From Odontocerum albicorne (Eukaryota; Arthropoda; Insecta; Trichoptera; Odontoceridae), in NCBI GenBank assembly GCA_949825065.1, contig OX463862.1, positions 14,999,592-15,063,591 of the forward strand: DNA of 64,000 nt, written 5' to 3'. A model generated the notes under the pieces. The model did no database searches. It was not told the origin of the DNA and saw only the letters and a list, made by a program, of their open reading frames with translations. Shown here in pieces: positions 1-10,984 of the stretch (position 1 is its first letter; every line of letters begins with the position of its first letter). The translations under genes and the position numbers were made by a program.

Positions 1-269
1 CATCCGTGCGTCTCGTAGTTCATACGTAAGCATCGTGATTCCTACAATATGATAGCCCTTGACGACTTCTCTCCATCCCCATCCCTACCGTTAGCCATCA
101 ACCTTTTTGCATTAAGATTGGCTTCAGTTAGATATCAACTGAAATCCATGTACCTTACATAGATATTTACGAGTACACATACATTTTCAAATTTACATGT
201 TACCTACCTATCCCTTTCACTGAATCATTCCCTTCCCTTTTGCGCAATCTTTTTTCTTTTTTAATTGGC

Positions 270-695
270 TTTAATTTATTTATTTATTTAACACTTTTAT
301 TGCAAATACAATCTGTCGGGCATATTGCCAGACGGCAATCTCTTCCAACCAACCAGACAAAATTAAATGAAGCAAGTTACATGGTTGCATAAATCATTCA
401 AATGAATATCCATCCCCACGAAATCCATAAACACATACGTGAGCATATGCCCACGAACCCCATAAAGACGGACAATCACCTGAACATTCTTTTTCATATA
501 AAGTGAGATATCATCAATCAAAAGGAAAGGAAGGGATGGTGGAGAGGAAAGGAAAATAAAAATCAGGAATTAAACACGTTATTTCACCAACTAGAAATTA
601 ACAGTTTTTTCAGTCGCTTCTTAAAGCATGCCAAGGACGGAGCGAGTCTTATTTTGGTTTGTAACTGATTCCAGAGCCTCACTGCAATTTAATAT
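270..695 (-). mobile_element. LINE 3' end with C-terminal RT-ORF remnant (tail family T1)
   Basis: On the minus strand an open frame at about 690-588 reads LWNQLQTKIRLAPSLACF followed by a basic FKKRLKKLL and a stop. This is the pattern seen at the C-terminus of CR1/Jockey-like LINE reverse transcriptases (LWN.L then PS...FK..L). Downstream on that strand come a 3' UTR and the tail with the GGAAGAGATTGCC hairpin, ending in an AAATAAATA-type simple repeat (about 300-270). A nearly identical UTR segment is at 30,460-30,620, and diverged copies lie at 1,825-2,025, 2,030-2,330 and 34,430-34,625. It is a 5'-truncated LINE; the exact clade is not certain. Confidence 0.6.
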
Positions 696-747
696 TTTAT
701 ACAATTATAAACTCAATAAATGTGAACAGAAATCGTCAAAAATATAA

Positions 748-767
748 ACACACACACACACACACAA
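748..767. repeat. CA microsatellite
   Basis: About ten CA dinucleotides in a row. Confidence 0.9.
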
Positions 768-1344
768 CTCAGGCACTAGACAGAGAGAACAGCACCGGGG
801 AGGCAGAGATCTGCAGAAGCCTTGTTATAATGTGTAAATACTTAATGCTGTCAAAGTGAAAATTTCGCAAAAAGTTAAATAGATAAAAAGTATAAATATC
901 AGCTCAAGATAAGATTCATGAATAGTTTGCTGTGAAATCTTCACGATGATATATAATGTTGGTTTTGACGCGTAAACCTGATGTGAACACGCAAACTCAT
1001 TAGTTGAACCAGTAAAGGTAACATAACACATAAATTGATTTTATAAAGAGTGTTGCAATTATTATTGTTTTAATTAAAAACTAAAGCCTTTTAAAATAAT
1101 AATAATAGGAAAATGTATACAGCACCGTTTAGGGAGCAGATTTTCCTCGTGGGTGCTTTAACTCGGGATCGTAAGCCTAAAGGGTCGATTAATGGGGCTG
1201 AAGATAAGGTTGTTTCTCGGCCATGGTCTTTAATATTCAGGTATATTGAGTGGTTACCATACAAAAGTACACCATTTAAAGGGAATAACCATGATTCACA
1301 TGTCAAAGATGTGAAAAATCGTTGTAATTGCAAAATTATTTAAA

Positions 1345-1545
1345 AAAAAACATGTCGGTGTGCTCCAATCGTCTCACTTCAGGTGTGCCATCGAATTCAG
1401 TACAGTGGTTTAGCTGGTGAGTTTGCTGGTGTGCAACGGTTACTCACTTAAAAAATAAACTCCACGGCACAGCTTTACTTTGCAACTGAATTGGCATTGG
1501 AATAGCGAGAGGATCTTCGACCAAGAGGCCCATCAACGACGACTA
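1345..1545 (+). mobile_element. SINE-A 3' body (head missing)
   Basis: Matches the 3' part of the tRNA-headed SINE best seen at 56,610-56,945: the GTGTGCTCC..TCGT stretch, the GGTGAGTTTGCTGG stretch, and the end with TTGGAATAGCGAGAGGATC. The tRNA-like head is absent. Confidence 0.6.
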
Positions 1546-1824
1546 CAATGAACATTTGCGTTTCTTCGCTCTTAATATTGTAGAAAATAGACCATTCTTG
1601 TAGACCAACTTAGAGGCTTCGATGTGTCTTCCGAGTACACTATCGCGAGGAAACCATTCCACCGACTTGTTGACTTGTTGTTCTACCTGGTTCGGTTAAC
1701 CTGCTTGCTGTTAAACATATTTCAATGCTTAACTTATTTATTCAACACATCATGGTAAAACTCTCAACTTCAAGTCAGTAATACAACGTGTTTCATTCCT
1801 GACTTTTCTTTCGTCTTTACCAGC

Positions 1825-2025
1825 CCTTCCTTTTTCTTTAATTGATGATATCTCACTTTTACTATGTATGTTATATTGTTCATAAATTTTGTAATAATCA
1901 TTTGAATATTTTTTGCAATCATGTAACTTCCTTTATTTACTTTTGTCTGATTGGCTCGAAGAGATTGCTACTTGACAATAATCCCGCCAGATTGTTTCCA
2001 CAATAAAGTGTTAAGCAAATAAATT
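1825..2025 (+). mobile_element. LINE 3' UTR and tail, family T1
   Basis: Contains the TTGATGATATCTCACTTT segment, then TTTGTCTGATTGGCTCGAAG and the GAGATTGC tail, ending in TTAAGCAAATAAA. It is in the opposite orientation to the 270-695 copy. Confidence 0.55.
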
Positions 2026-2029
2026 ATTT

Positions 2030-2330
2030 TCTAGCATTTCAGCTAATTTATTGCCGGATAGCAAACTCTTCCAACAAACCAGACAAAATGAAAATAATTA
2101 ATTGCGTGGTCGCAAAAATTATTCAAATTAATATTTATTTGTACAAAATTCATGAACAATGTATAAAAAATACATATCGCCTATCAAAAGAAAAGGAAAT
2201 ACAAAAGCAAAGGAAAATTGAACACGTAACATTACTGACTTGAAATCAAGAGTTTTTTCAAATGATTTTTAAAATATGCCAATAACGAATCAAGTGTTTC
2301 ATTAGTTGGCAACGGTATGGATTGCGACTA
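2030..2330 (-). mobile_element. LINE 3' end, family T1, diverged
   Basis: Diverged parallel of 300-650: the same order of tail, CAGACAAAAT, a segment matching the CATGAATTTTG region, and a degenerate C-terminal ORF piece near 2,245-2,320. It lies tail to tail with the plus-strand copy just upstream. Confidence 0.5.
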
Positions 2331-2939
2331 GCGATGATCCAGATAAAATCATGAACAGAGCTCCGAGTTAGTAGCGATTATTTTAAGGTCCTTAAATAAA
2401 ATGAAACGCAAATTAAAATTAAACCAAAATTGAAGATGTCACGTATTTTTCTTGTTTATTAATGGAGTACATACTTAACTATAGCAACATCTGTTTATAC
2501 CAACACAACAGTTATTACATGTCACTTGTGATTTCGCTTTCAACTCACACTAATAACAAAACAATCAAACGTATGAAATTCCTGCAAAATGCGTGATTCT
2601 GCGACAACCGCTACAGAAATTTCAGCGAGATCTTTGAACTGCCATCTTCAAGCCCACCGTCATAACGTGCTGCTTCACACTCGGCTGGGCAAGCTTCACT
2701 TTCCATTATCACGTGCTCGCGTTCTGATTACAGAAATAAAAAAATCTAAAGAAGGTTACTGACTCGCTTACTTATGAGATGACCAAAGGAGACCCTGTAT
2801 CTAATTTTAATACAAAATAACAATAATAAAAGGATTAATTTAAAAAGCTCCGTTCAGAGAACAAACTGTTCTCAAGAGTGCACCAACTCTGAACTCAAAA
2901 CCACTATTTTTCACGCTTTTAAAATATTTACGCCAGTTG

Positions 2940-3333
2940 TAGTACGAACCGACTGGAAGCATTCGAAATGTGGATGCACCGGAGAATGCTATGGATACCC
3001 TGGACGGATATGGTCAGCAACACAAGGGTTTTTCAAAGAGCCAAAGTTGATAGAGTTGCTGACTAATATTAAAATCCAAATGGTGTCCTATTTGGGACAT
3101 GTACTTAGAGGAGCAAAGTACAAATTACTGCACCTGATCATCCAAGGCCAAATATAGGGTCGAAGAGGTGTTGGCAGGAGGCAAATCTCCTGGCTCCGCA
3201 ATATACGTGATTGGGCTGGCATAAGGGGCGTTGGCGATCTTTTTCGGGCTGCCGGGGATAAAGATGCCTACTCTCGGGTGATATTCAACGTTGGGGGGAC
3301 CTGATATGACACTGGGAAGAAGAAGATATTATG
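2940..3333 (+). mobile_element. LINE C-terminal RT fragment, family R-a (RTE/endonuclease-RT type)
   Basis: Conceptual translation gives FEMWMHRRMLWIPWTD, then (past a stop) YLGHVLRG and GRRGVGRRQISWLRNIRDW, with at least two in-frame stops. This is the degenerate C-terminal tail shared by many arthropod endonuclease/reverse-transcriptase LINEs (ML.I.W.D, LGHV.R, GRR..GRR..SWL.N.R.W). It ends in TGACACTGGGAAGAAGAAG, a short AAG-type tail. The same end, with few differences, is at 28,285-28,485. It is a dead, 5'-truncated insertion. Confidence 0.75.
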
Positions 3334-4140
3334 TAATCACCAAAAATACGCCACATTCAATAGTTCACTTAAGCCTTTACTACAAGTCATCCCGTTTTAT
3401 AAATCAATAAATAAAACAAATACGGATACAATATTAACAGCTTCAACAACTAAAGAAAGAACCATGACAAACATATTTCTTTATTATTTATTCAAATTAT
3501 ATGCTATTTGAGAAAAATTATAAACATTTTATTTGCAAATAACAATGATATGGTATTTGAGTGTATTGTGTGAAGTAACCCTCACTTGACCAGTGGGCAA
3601 GCTTTAATGAATGGGTGACCCGGGGGTCAGATGGACCCCTTTCTTATTTCACACCTTTTTCTCCCTTATTTGATTCTATTTAGCATCATAATATATTAAA
3701 GTGGCAGCCAACTAATTTCACGAATGTAACAAAAGCTAAATTAATTTATGATTGTTGATAAATCTTGGATGTGCGAGTCTAAATATATAGTTTTTTTTAC
3801 TCGAGACCATAAGATTTATTGTTTCTAAAAAAAAGCTTGTATTTTTTTCTATATAATGGGAGACATTTTATTTTTCTAAGCGATTTTTTGTATGTGGTCT
3901 TGATAAACGATACATTAATAAGAACCATTGAGACCTTTTTAAAGAAATTGTGATTTCAATGGGAATTAAACCCATAGCCCCCGGGCTGGAAGACACTCAT
4001 TTTCAAACACCACGGAGGTCGTTAATTGACACATTTTTAAAAGTACTTTCCAAATAACCTTCATGGTTTAATTGGTAACACATTAGATTTCCACATGTAG
4101 TTTCGGATCCGAAATGGGAAAAACAAATAGCCCAGTCTGC
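3334..4140. other. AT-rich stretch without a recognised gene
   Basis: Only short random reading frames on either strand, with runs of T and A. Around 3,975-4,020 a partial tRNA-SINE-like piece may be present, but the box B match is weak. Confidence 0.5.
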
Positions 4141-4225
4141 TAAAAGGATTAGTCTGGTAAAAACACGCACTAGACATGTGCGAGTATTGTTGCCTCTTCA
4201 CGCGTGAAGTAGTATTACCAAGACA
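4140..4225. repeat. Fragment of a MITE-like repeat (GAGTATTGTTGCC motif)
   Basis: Shares the GCGAGTATTGTTGCC..CTTC-CGCGTGA core with 48,285-48,345 and 54,300-54,350, where the motif is part of an inverted repeat. Confidence 0.4.
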
Positions 4226-4478
4226 AGCTGCAAATACCAAAGCTTCTTGAACTATATGCAAAATAATATGTCTATCACGAATTGACTTACGAATAGTCAT
4301 CTCTGATAGCAGTAACGACAAGTGTCTTAATCCCCAATTTATATTTTACCGTATATAATTGGTGTTCTTTTCATTTCAGTATTAACAATACACGATGAAC
4401 CGCGAGTTTCGTGACTTTTTCAGTGGTTCTGAACCCGAAAGTTCGGTTTAGGAAACTATATACATTGTTATGTCCCAG

Positions 4479-4700
4479 TTAAGCTCCAAAATATGTCTGA
4501 ACTACTAGTTCTGAATCTTTGCTGTCACAAACACTGAATTCTTCAAATTTATTATTCAATTCCAGCAGTGTCGATAACACCTGATCTACGGCACAGAAAG
4601 ATGCAACTGTCATGGCATTGGGACTCTCCCCCTGCAGCTCTTCTTCCGAACAGCTAACGGGGCACATTCAACAAACCATCAGGTGCGACATTGATTGAAT
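4479..4700 (-). CDS. Coding-like 62-codon ORF, unrecognised (possible terminal exon)
   Basis: The minus-strand frame reads from a possible acceptor (CCCCGTTAG, about 4,661) through SCSEEELQGESPNAM and LLELNNKFEEF to a stop at 4,479. Its residue mix (acidic, Leu-rich, few low-complexity runs) differs from the surrounding AT-rich shadow frames. I do not recognise a family. It could be the 3' exon of a host gene or the tail of a transposon ORF. There is no polyadenylation signal close enough to decide. Confidence 0.25.
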
Positions 4701-4729
4701 CAACACACATACGTAGTGGTGAGTCCTCC

Positions 4730-6020
4730 GCCAATCTCTATCTGAGGAGGTTCTCGAGGGGGTTGTCTATCTGAGGAGGTTTTTGATCTACCCACGTCGG
4801 TGCGTAAGTGATTAAGATACCTTCATACGATCCATAGTAGGTTCTATTCGACACGGTCATATTCCGCAGACCCGTCAAGGGGTTGTAGATGATCATAAAA
4901 CTCTTGTATTGGCATTAACTTGGTTAGGTTGGCATTTGGTCATATTTAAGGTGTTTATAATCATTAAGTTGTTAGTATTTCTCCGTTCTGCATGCAATAT
5001 TGCATTGGATATCTGGAGAAGCTATCCCAGCAAGTATGCAAACCTTTTTTTCATTGGGGCTGGTCCGCGATATCCCTTAATTAGGTGTCATGTTTCGTTT
5101 AATGCAGTATCCATCAATTTACAATGAAAAATATTTAATATGTATAATTAACAATAAATTACTTTTTTATTCCAGTAATTATCTTAATCTCAACCTTTCT
5201 ACCTCTCCTATCTCGAGACACTCTTCAGCGGAAAAGACTTTCCGTTTGAAGAAAGCCTCGGAATATTATATAGAAACACGTGTAACGGGGATTAATGTAA
5301 TTAGTGGAATATGGAAATAATATATTGTTAAATATTTCAATCTGGAGTTCCGCAATGTTAAAGCCGAAATCTTTGATACATTTTTATGTTTACAATTTGT
5401 CTCTCTCTCTTTCTCTTCCTCTGTCTCTCTCAGCCATCTCGCATCCTGCTTATTATATTCCAAATTTTATCCAATCACTTCCATCTCTTCAACTCTATTA
5501 TATTTTCTCCTTTTCTTTGGTGTGAATGGGTAGGGTTAAACTGACCCCAGGAACACATAATAAGCTTGAGTGACCGTTGAAGTTCCCCTTTGACCCTAGT
5601 TTATTTCTCTTTGTATTATATATTTATGTTTTTGTTGTTTCATATATAACATTAAGGGTAGAAGAATTTGTTTTGATTATTGTATAACTAATTTTAGCCT
5701 CTAGGTTTATATAAAATGCATTTGAAAACATAAAAAGCAACAAGGAATAAACTGTGAGAAATATGTTTGGGGTTTCTATTGTTTTTTTTATGTACGAGTA
5801 TTTCTTTTAAAAAAAGGAAATGGTAATAAAGTAACCAATAGTTGTAAATGTTGATTATTTTACTAAAATTTTAAATAAAAGTTTAAAGAAATTTTAAATA
5901 ATAGTTTAAGGATTCTATTTCAAGACTCGGATATTCGGAAGTACAGTTTCAGGCAATCTTTATATGTCAACAAACTAACTCTAGTGGATAGGTACGTCGA
6001 TAGGTAACAATACTTTATAC
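4730..6020. other. No recognised gene; includes a CT-rich microsatellite
   Basis: AT-rich sequence with short shadow frames only. A degraded CT microsatellite is at about 5,400-5,440, and a small GTCTATCTGAGGAGGTT direct duplication is near 4,736-4,782. Confidence 0.5.
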
Positions 6021-6028
6021 GTGAGTAT

Positions 6029-6391
6029 CAGTGGCGGCTGGTCTAGAGGTGCGTTGATGCGCTGAACCGGAGAAATAATTCGTAATAATTAAATTATATA
6101 GTCGCAAACATGACTTCAAAAAATGTTAAATATTTGCATAGATTAAATATGTAGAAGAAAACTGACAAATAGTACGAGGATTTTTATTTAAGTGAAAATT
6201 CAAAAAAAAAATATTCCTTTCAAATTATTACCGGAGCGATCTCCAATACGCACCGGACGGAAACGTAAATTCATATAGGGCAGACAGAGATGTATAGTAA
6301 ACCGTGAGACAGCGATATTTCATATTAGCTCAGCGTTTTGAGGTACGTTGGTGCTCAGCGCACTTGCGCACCTCGAGACTAGCCGCCGCTA
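6029..6391. mobile_element. hAT-type MITE, 363 bp, with 8-bp target duplication
   Basis: Begins CAGTGGCGGCTGGTC and ends GACTAGCCGCCGCTA, imperfect terminal inverted repeats. It is flanked on both sides by GTGAGTAT (6,021-6,028 and 6,392-6,399), an exact 8-bp duplication as made by hAT transposases. No coding capacity. GC-rich ends and an AT-rich centre are usual for such MITEs. Confidence 0.8.
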
Positions 6392-6462
6392 GTGAGTATT
6401 GTTACCTATCAACGTGCGGTGGTATTTCCAAAATGTACGGTGGCGAACTATGATTTACTTAC

Positions 6463-6571
6463 CTACTACAATGGTTTGTAAATCGATGGCTCGATTACTG
6501 GGACAGAAGATAATATACTCGTAGTTCCCCACCACGCTCTTCAACATGTCCGCATTTTCAATTCGGATATC
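6463..6571 (-). CDS. Candidate internal coding exon of an unrecognised host gene
   Basis: On the minus strand a TACCCCTCAG acceptor is followed by 109 nt open in only one frame (the other two have early stops), then the strong donor GTAG|GTAAGT. The frame gives 36 codons and one extra base, including ENADMLKSVVGNYEYIIF and CPSNRAIDLQTIVV. The balanced composition is quite unlike the nearby AT-rich frames. I do not recognise the family, and no partner exon could be assigned within the window, so it may belong to a gene with long introns or be an isolated remnant. Confidence 0.4.
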
Positions 6572-6639
6572 CTGAGGGGTATCATACGAATGAATTAAAG
6601 TTGTATTAGAATCATTTTATTGTTTGAAAAAAATAATTC

Positions 6640-7360
6640 TGAAACGAAAACCTTTGGTTTTTTTAAATTATTTATTTTAATAAAAAATATGTTCATTACC
6701 TTAAGTCGTTATATAATATTATATATCCACTGTATGATGAAAGCCAATCCAGCCATTTCTCCATTTTCTTCTATTTTCGCTTTCGTCTATCTTTAAAATG
6801 CAGAATTTCATGAGTGACGACCTCCGTGACCTAGTTGGTGACACGCCCGTTTATTTTCAAAAGTAAGTTAATGAGAAGAGATTGCCACATGGCGTTAAGC
6901 CCACTAGGTTGTAATGTACACAACTTAAGTATCATGCAATACAATTGTTTTACTTATATAAAGTAAAAACAGTCACAAAATCATTGTATCTTAGAAAAGG
7001 CGTTTATTTCACTTTGTGATGTCATGTTTATAATTTTTTTTAAACAAGTCACTTATTTTTAATTTTGCAATCACCAATGTTTTATTTGAGTTCACTATCG
7101 GATTCAGAGTCCTCCGTCTTCCTCAAAAATAATATATTTTCCTGAATAGAGTTATTAAACATTTTCAAGACAACGTTGTCAATTTCATTCCAAACGTGCT
7201 GAATGTATATTATTATGAAAGGTATTAGTTTAGATATTTTTTTAAGTATAGCAAAGAAAAAATGCTTTAGGTGAAGTGTTGTGTATGTTTAGATACGTGA
7301 TAGAAACACATTCGGCTTTGTAACACATTTAAGCAATTAATTCTGTAAATTATTTTTATT
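6640..7360. other. SINE-B pieces in AT-rich sequence
   Basis: At 6,820-6,925 (+) there is a tRNA-like head (GACCTAGTTGGTGACACG) joined directly to the AAGAGATTGCCACATGGC tail, i.e. a deleted SINE-B. The rest shows no gene. Confidence 0.45.
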
Positions 7361-7361
7361 G

Positions 7362-7425
7362 TTAGTTGGAAGAGATAGCCACTTGGGTTAAATCCCGCCT
7401 TATTTGTACACAACAATGAAGCAAT
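7362..7425 (+). mobile_element. SINE-B/LINE-type tail fragment
   Basis: Carries the TTGGAAGAGATAGCCACTTG and CCCGCC elements of the shared tail. Confidence 0.5.
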
Positions 7426-7680
7426 GAAAAATATAATGTTCTCCACAGATACGGTTTCATTTCCCATTAAGAGTAATGTTTTATCCTGCATATTTTATTA
7501 AGAGTTCAATACATAAAATTAAAAAAATCAATGAATAGTGTAAATGAGATTTAGTGCAGTATATTAATTAAAATCAAGACATTTCCGAGTGGCCGGCTTG
7601 TTTTTTAGGAAATCTGTTTTTTGTAAAGGGTTTACTAAAATTGTTGTATTTTTACATTTCTTTAAAATACTTATTTACGA

Positions 7681-8633
7681 GGCATATCCAGAAAGTAAGT
7701 GTACTGATTTTTTGTAGGTTACAATTTTTTTTATTTAAACAAAAAAATTACGTGGTTACCGTAGTACATGTGTAAGCTATTTTTTGACATAGTCGCCATT
7801 CCTCTCAATGCAGGTGGTGAAGCGGGGTATCAACTTTTTGATGCCTTACTCGAAGTAGTTTCCCGCCAACCCCACCGTTCACTTCTCCACCTCCTCCTTT
7901 ACCTCCTCGTCGGTTGAAAACCTTTTTCCACCCATGTGCAGCTTCAGGGAGGTAAAGAGATAGTAATCTGAAGGTGCTAGGTCAGGAGAATGCGCGGGAT
8001 GGTTCAGGACATCCCATTTAAACGAGGCGAGCAGTTCCTTCGTGGCGTTGGCCATGTGTGGTCTGGCATTATCGTGCAGCAGGCAGACTCCCTTTGTCAG
8101 CATGCCTCTCTTCTTGTTCTGAATCGCCCTCCGCAATTTTTTTAGGGTCTCACAGTATCTTACAGAGTTGATGGTCTCCCCTTGAGGCATATATTCAATT
8201 AAAATTATGCCTTGACAGTCCCAAAACACGGACGCCATGATTTTCTTGGCTGAAATTGTGGTTTTGAACTTTTTGGCGGAGGGTGAAGAGGTGTGACGTG
8301 ACCGTTTTTAAACTCGCGACACCACTTGTACACACTCGTACGATTCATAGCTTTATCACCATATGCAGTTTTCACCTCATTATAAACCTCAACCGGAGGT
8401 TTTCCCTTCCAAACGAGATAACGGATGACGCCGCATATTTCGCACTTGGCGGGAGATTGGATTGACATTTTTCACGAAACGTGTTGTCGCGTCGACACTT
8501 CTCAACGTACTGACCTCGAACCGGTCTCGTTGCGGAGGGGAAGGGTCAGGCTACACGGAAGTGTGGCCAACATGTCGAAAATAAAATCCATCCGGTCGTG
8601 AGAGCCTCAATACACTTACTTTCTGGATACGCT
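7681..8633 (-). mobile_element. Internally deleted mariner element (copy 1)
   Basis: The ends are inverted copies of the terminal repeat, core TATCCAGAAAGTAAGTGTA, at 7,681-7,707 and about 8,606-8,633. The element is about 0.95 kb, against about 1.3 kb for a full mariner. The minus strand encodes both ends of a transposase with the middle missing. A second, differently deleted copy lies at 26,258-26,761 and is very similar in its first ~350 bp, so the family was active fairly recently. Confidence 0.9.
7879..8468 (-). pseudogene. Mariner transposase, middle deleted
   Basis: The N-terminal part (8,468 to about 8,295) reads MSIQSPAKCEICGVIRYL and VYKWCREFKNG, the mariner helix-turn-helix region. 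It then jumps, in another frame, to SPSAKKFKTT and MASVFWDCQGIILIEYMPQG. After that come HDNARPH (second catalytic Asp) and HPAHSPDLAPSDYYLF (third catalytic Asp) of the mariner D,D34D triad. The segment that should hold the first catalytic Asp (usually within GDEKW) falls in the deletion, so the protein would be inactive even if the frame were restored. The ATG at 8,468 is the family start. D,D34D spacing and the WVPH-like region identify mariner; the subfamily is not assigned. Confidence 0.88.
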
Positions 8634-8639
8634 TAGTAA

Positions 8640-9350
8640 TATATATGATAGAAACTTGAATAAAACAAGTAGTTCTTGTAGGCGGGGACAAAGAGGTTTT
8701 GATTTAAAAACCTCTCGAATTTCTATAGTTACAAGTAAAATAAGTCTTTAGATGCCAAAGGCTGGATATTTTAAAACAATATGTTTCAGATCTGCTTTGG
8801 TTTTCCTACAGTAATTACATTTATATACACGGTATTGTCAGCAAGAATAAATATTAAATTAACCTTTCTAACGAATCCAATGGAACATTATTATTTTAGT
8901 TACAAAGAGTTTCATTTAAATTTAAAAAAATAAACGAATCGATCGAGAAACTTGACAATTGACAGCAATCAGTTAGATCCTCATTAATCATAATTAATAT
9001 TGGTTTAAATCTGTCATTTTATATGATGTTTTTTTGCTGTGCATTAACCCTGATTCAGATTATTTTTGAATGAACAACTTAATCACAGAGTAAATCATGT
9101 TTTACTCAAATTTTATTTACTTAAATCATCATACTCAAGTGTTTACAATTCTAAAATGGCCTACAAATTTATATTGTGGTATACACTATTTAACCAATGG
9201 ATGTCCATAGATATTTTTATTTATTTACTAACATTTTTTGTTTTTTACATTGAAATATATAAAACACTCTCCTTTCTAACCAAGGCGGCTTACATAAAAT
9301 AAAACAAAATTAAAAATCATACAAATAGTAGTATTAAATGTTGTAAGTAT
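8640..9350. other. AT-rich sequence, no gene seen
   Basis: Only Lys/Ile/Phe-rich shadow frames; no repeat family recognised. Confidence 0.5.
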
Positions 9351-9356
9351 AAAATA

Positions 9357-9620
9357 AGGTTGATGCATAAGTTCGTAGCGTTTTTTATCTCCCAAGCAAC
9401 AGCGTTTTGGAATATTTTTTTTTTGACACATGTCAAAAAAAATACATTTGTTAATGTCATTTTAATGCCATAGTATTATTTCATAGATTTGTATTGAAAT
9501 TTTTCAATTTGTTGAAAGTTTGTGTTGATTGTTAAAAAAATTGAGTGTCAAGTACAAAATAACAAACATTTCCGACAAAACCTTTTGTTTAAGTTGTACC
9601 AAAGAGTTAAGGTATTGTAT
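9357..9620 (+). mobile_element. 5' part of a second mariner family
   Basis: Follows a TA with AGGTTGATGCATAAGTTCG, an irritans/cecropia-like mariner terminal repeat. Downstream is a degenerate N-terminal transposase stretch containing ECQVQNNKHFRQNLLFKL. The typical family form is roughly NKHFRHILLFEF, where the helix-turn-helix begins. The rest of the transposase and the other terminus are missing. The assignment rests on resemblance of TIR and N-terminus. Confidence 0.55.
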
Positions 9621-9723
9621 GTGAGCCCTTATTCCGGAACTCATTTTAAACGAATTTCCTTAACTCCATCAATTGTACAAAAAAACGGTATAAAAAATCA
9701 AAAGTCATAAGTAATCTGGCGTA

Positions 9724-9828
9724 ACACCCTTTTGTAAAATAAACTATTATCATTTACAAGGGGGTGCCGTGCCAATACGGTGTTGGGCCGCAGAGCGGCC
9801 AGGGATGAAGTCCCTAGTTGGATCATAT
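9724..9828 (+). ncRNA. Run of four adjacent predicted hairpins (unidentified structured element)
   Basis: In about 105 nt: (1) ACACCCTTTTGTAAA opposite TTTACAAGGGGGTG with a 14-nt loop, (2) CCGTGCCAATACGG, (3) GGCCGCAGAGCGGCC, (4) AGGGATGAAGTCCCT, then AGTTGG. GC content jumps from the AT-rich surroundings. It could be a structured RNA module of a mobile element or a coincidence; no known family was recognised. Confidence 0.3.
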
Positions 9829-9929
9829 ATTCTACTAAGACTATATCTCTCAAAGGTATCGAGAGCTCTTTTGTCCTGTTTTGTTAAGAGTACAAGTCTC
9901 CGATGCATAAATTAGCTCATATATTTATT

Positions 9930-10760
9930 ATCAGTGAATTAAACATACTATACCATCAAGCCGTCTTCTGTCGGGGTAGGCAGAAAGCAGAGAACACCAT
10001 ACTTTTCTATCGCGACGAATATTTTTTTTTACCCCTTCTACATCTCATACAACTCCTACAATTTCTCAGACTATTTTCACATCGAAATATCATACACTTA
10101 ATCCAATCATACTTTTCTTAGTCTTCCTCTAATATGCCTCACACTCACATTTGCACTGTATATTTGATTTACTAGTCGTTTGAGATTCATTCGTTCTACG
10201 TGTTCAAACCATATCAGAGTTATTGAATATATTTCTACAGCTTTTATTTGACTCTCTTCACGTCCACGTTTCACTTCCATACGTCGTGTATTATTATGCT
10301 ATTGTACGTTACTTTCGATGTATATGATATTGTACAAACTAAGGGGTAATTGTCATATAAATAAAATAAACAAATAACATTTTATTGATAGCAACATCAT
10401 ATGCAAATATATGTCCTAAAATTACACATATGTTAAATGCAATGACATAAGAAACCTTGGCAGATTTTGCTACTATCCGGTTCGAGTATATGTGTTTAAG
10501 GGCCCCATTAACTTTGTTTCCTACGGCTCACATTTGCCCTGTATATTTGTTTTGTTAGCCATTTTTCGTTCATTTTACATACTCAAAGCATCTCAGAGTG
10601 CTCTTCTTCATCTTACTTAATCACATAGTAAATAAATGGCTAGCAATTGTATCATAAATTGAACACATCAGTTTTAAGTTTCCATTCCTCCCTAATCACT
10701 TTATTCTGTATTCTATCATACATTGTCCCCCGTGCGTTATTCTAAGTGCACGCATTTCTA
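9930..10760 (-). mobile_element. LINE family R-b 3' fragments, minus strand
   Basis: Repeated minus-strand pieces of the family whose plus-strand form reads CGTACGGAGAAG..GGCGTGATGGTATGTAT at its end and TTRGATGGTTTGGGCATG (LRWFGH) within. The 3' end motif is near 9,945-9,985; RT-tail remnants are near 10,100-10,330 and 10,520-10,760. They are too broken for an ORF. Confidence 0.5.
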
Positions 10761-10833
10761 CACCATGTATTCAACAAAATACATTGTAAAAATGTTCGTT
10801 TCTTAATGGAAGGTTATAATTAAAACATTTCAG

Positions 10834-10972
10834 TATGCTGCCAAGAAAACGACACCTTGAATTCAAAAGGATAAATCCACAGAGATATCTTCTGAGGAGG
10901 TCAAAGTCGCAGGCTATAGAAATTGAAGACATATTCAAACGTAATATGTTACGGCTGCATCGCGTAATCTGA
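10834..10972 (+). CDS. Exon-like 45-codon frame, doubtful
   Basis: An acceptor-like TTAAAACATTTCAG is followed at 10,835 by an ATG and 45 codons, including RYLLRRSKSQAIEIEDIF, to TGA. It is wedged between minus-strand LINE fragments, so it may be trapped flanking sequence or chance. Unrecognised. Confidence 0.15.
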
Positions 10973-10984
10973 CACTTCATTAAA

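Noticed and set aside
1113..1343. 76-codon plus-strand frame
   Set aside because: Overlaps an equal antisense frame. The CACCGTTTAGGGAGCAGA motif in it recurs near 2,850, 23,030 and 29,200, so it is a dispersed repeat rather than a gene.
8283..8465. Plus-strand 60-codon frame, also at 26,378-26,605 minus
   Set aside because: Antisense shadow of the mariner transposase N-terminus; it recurs only because the mariner does.
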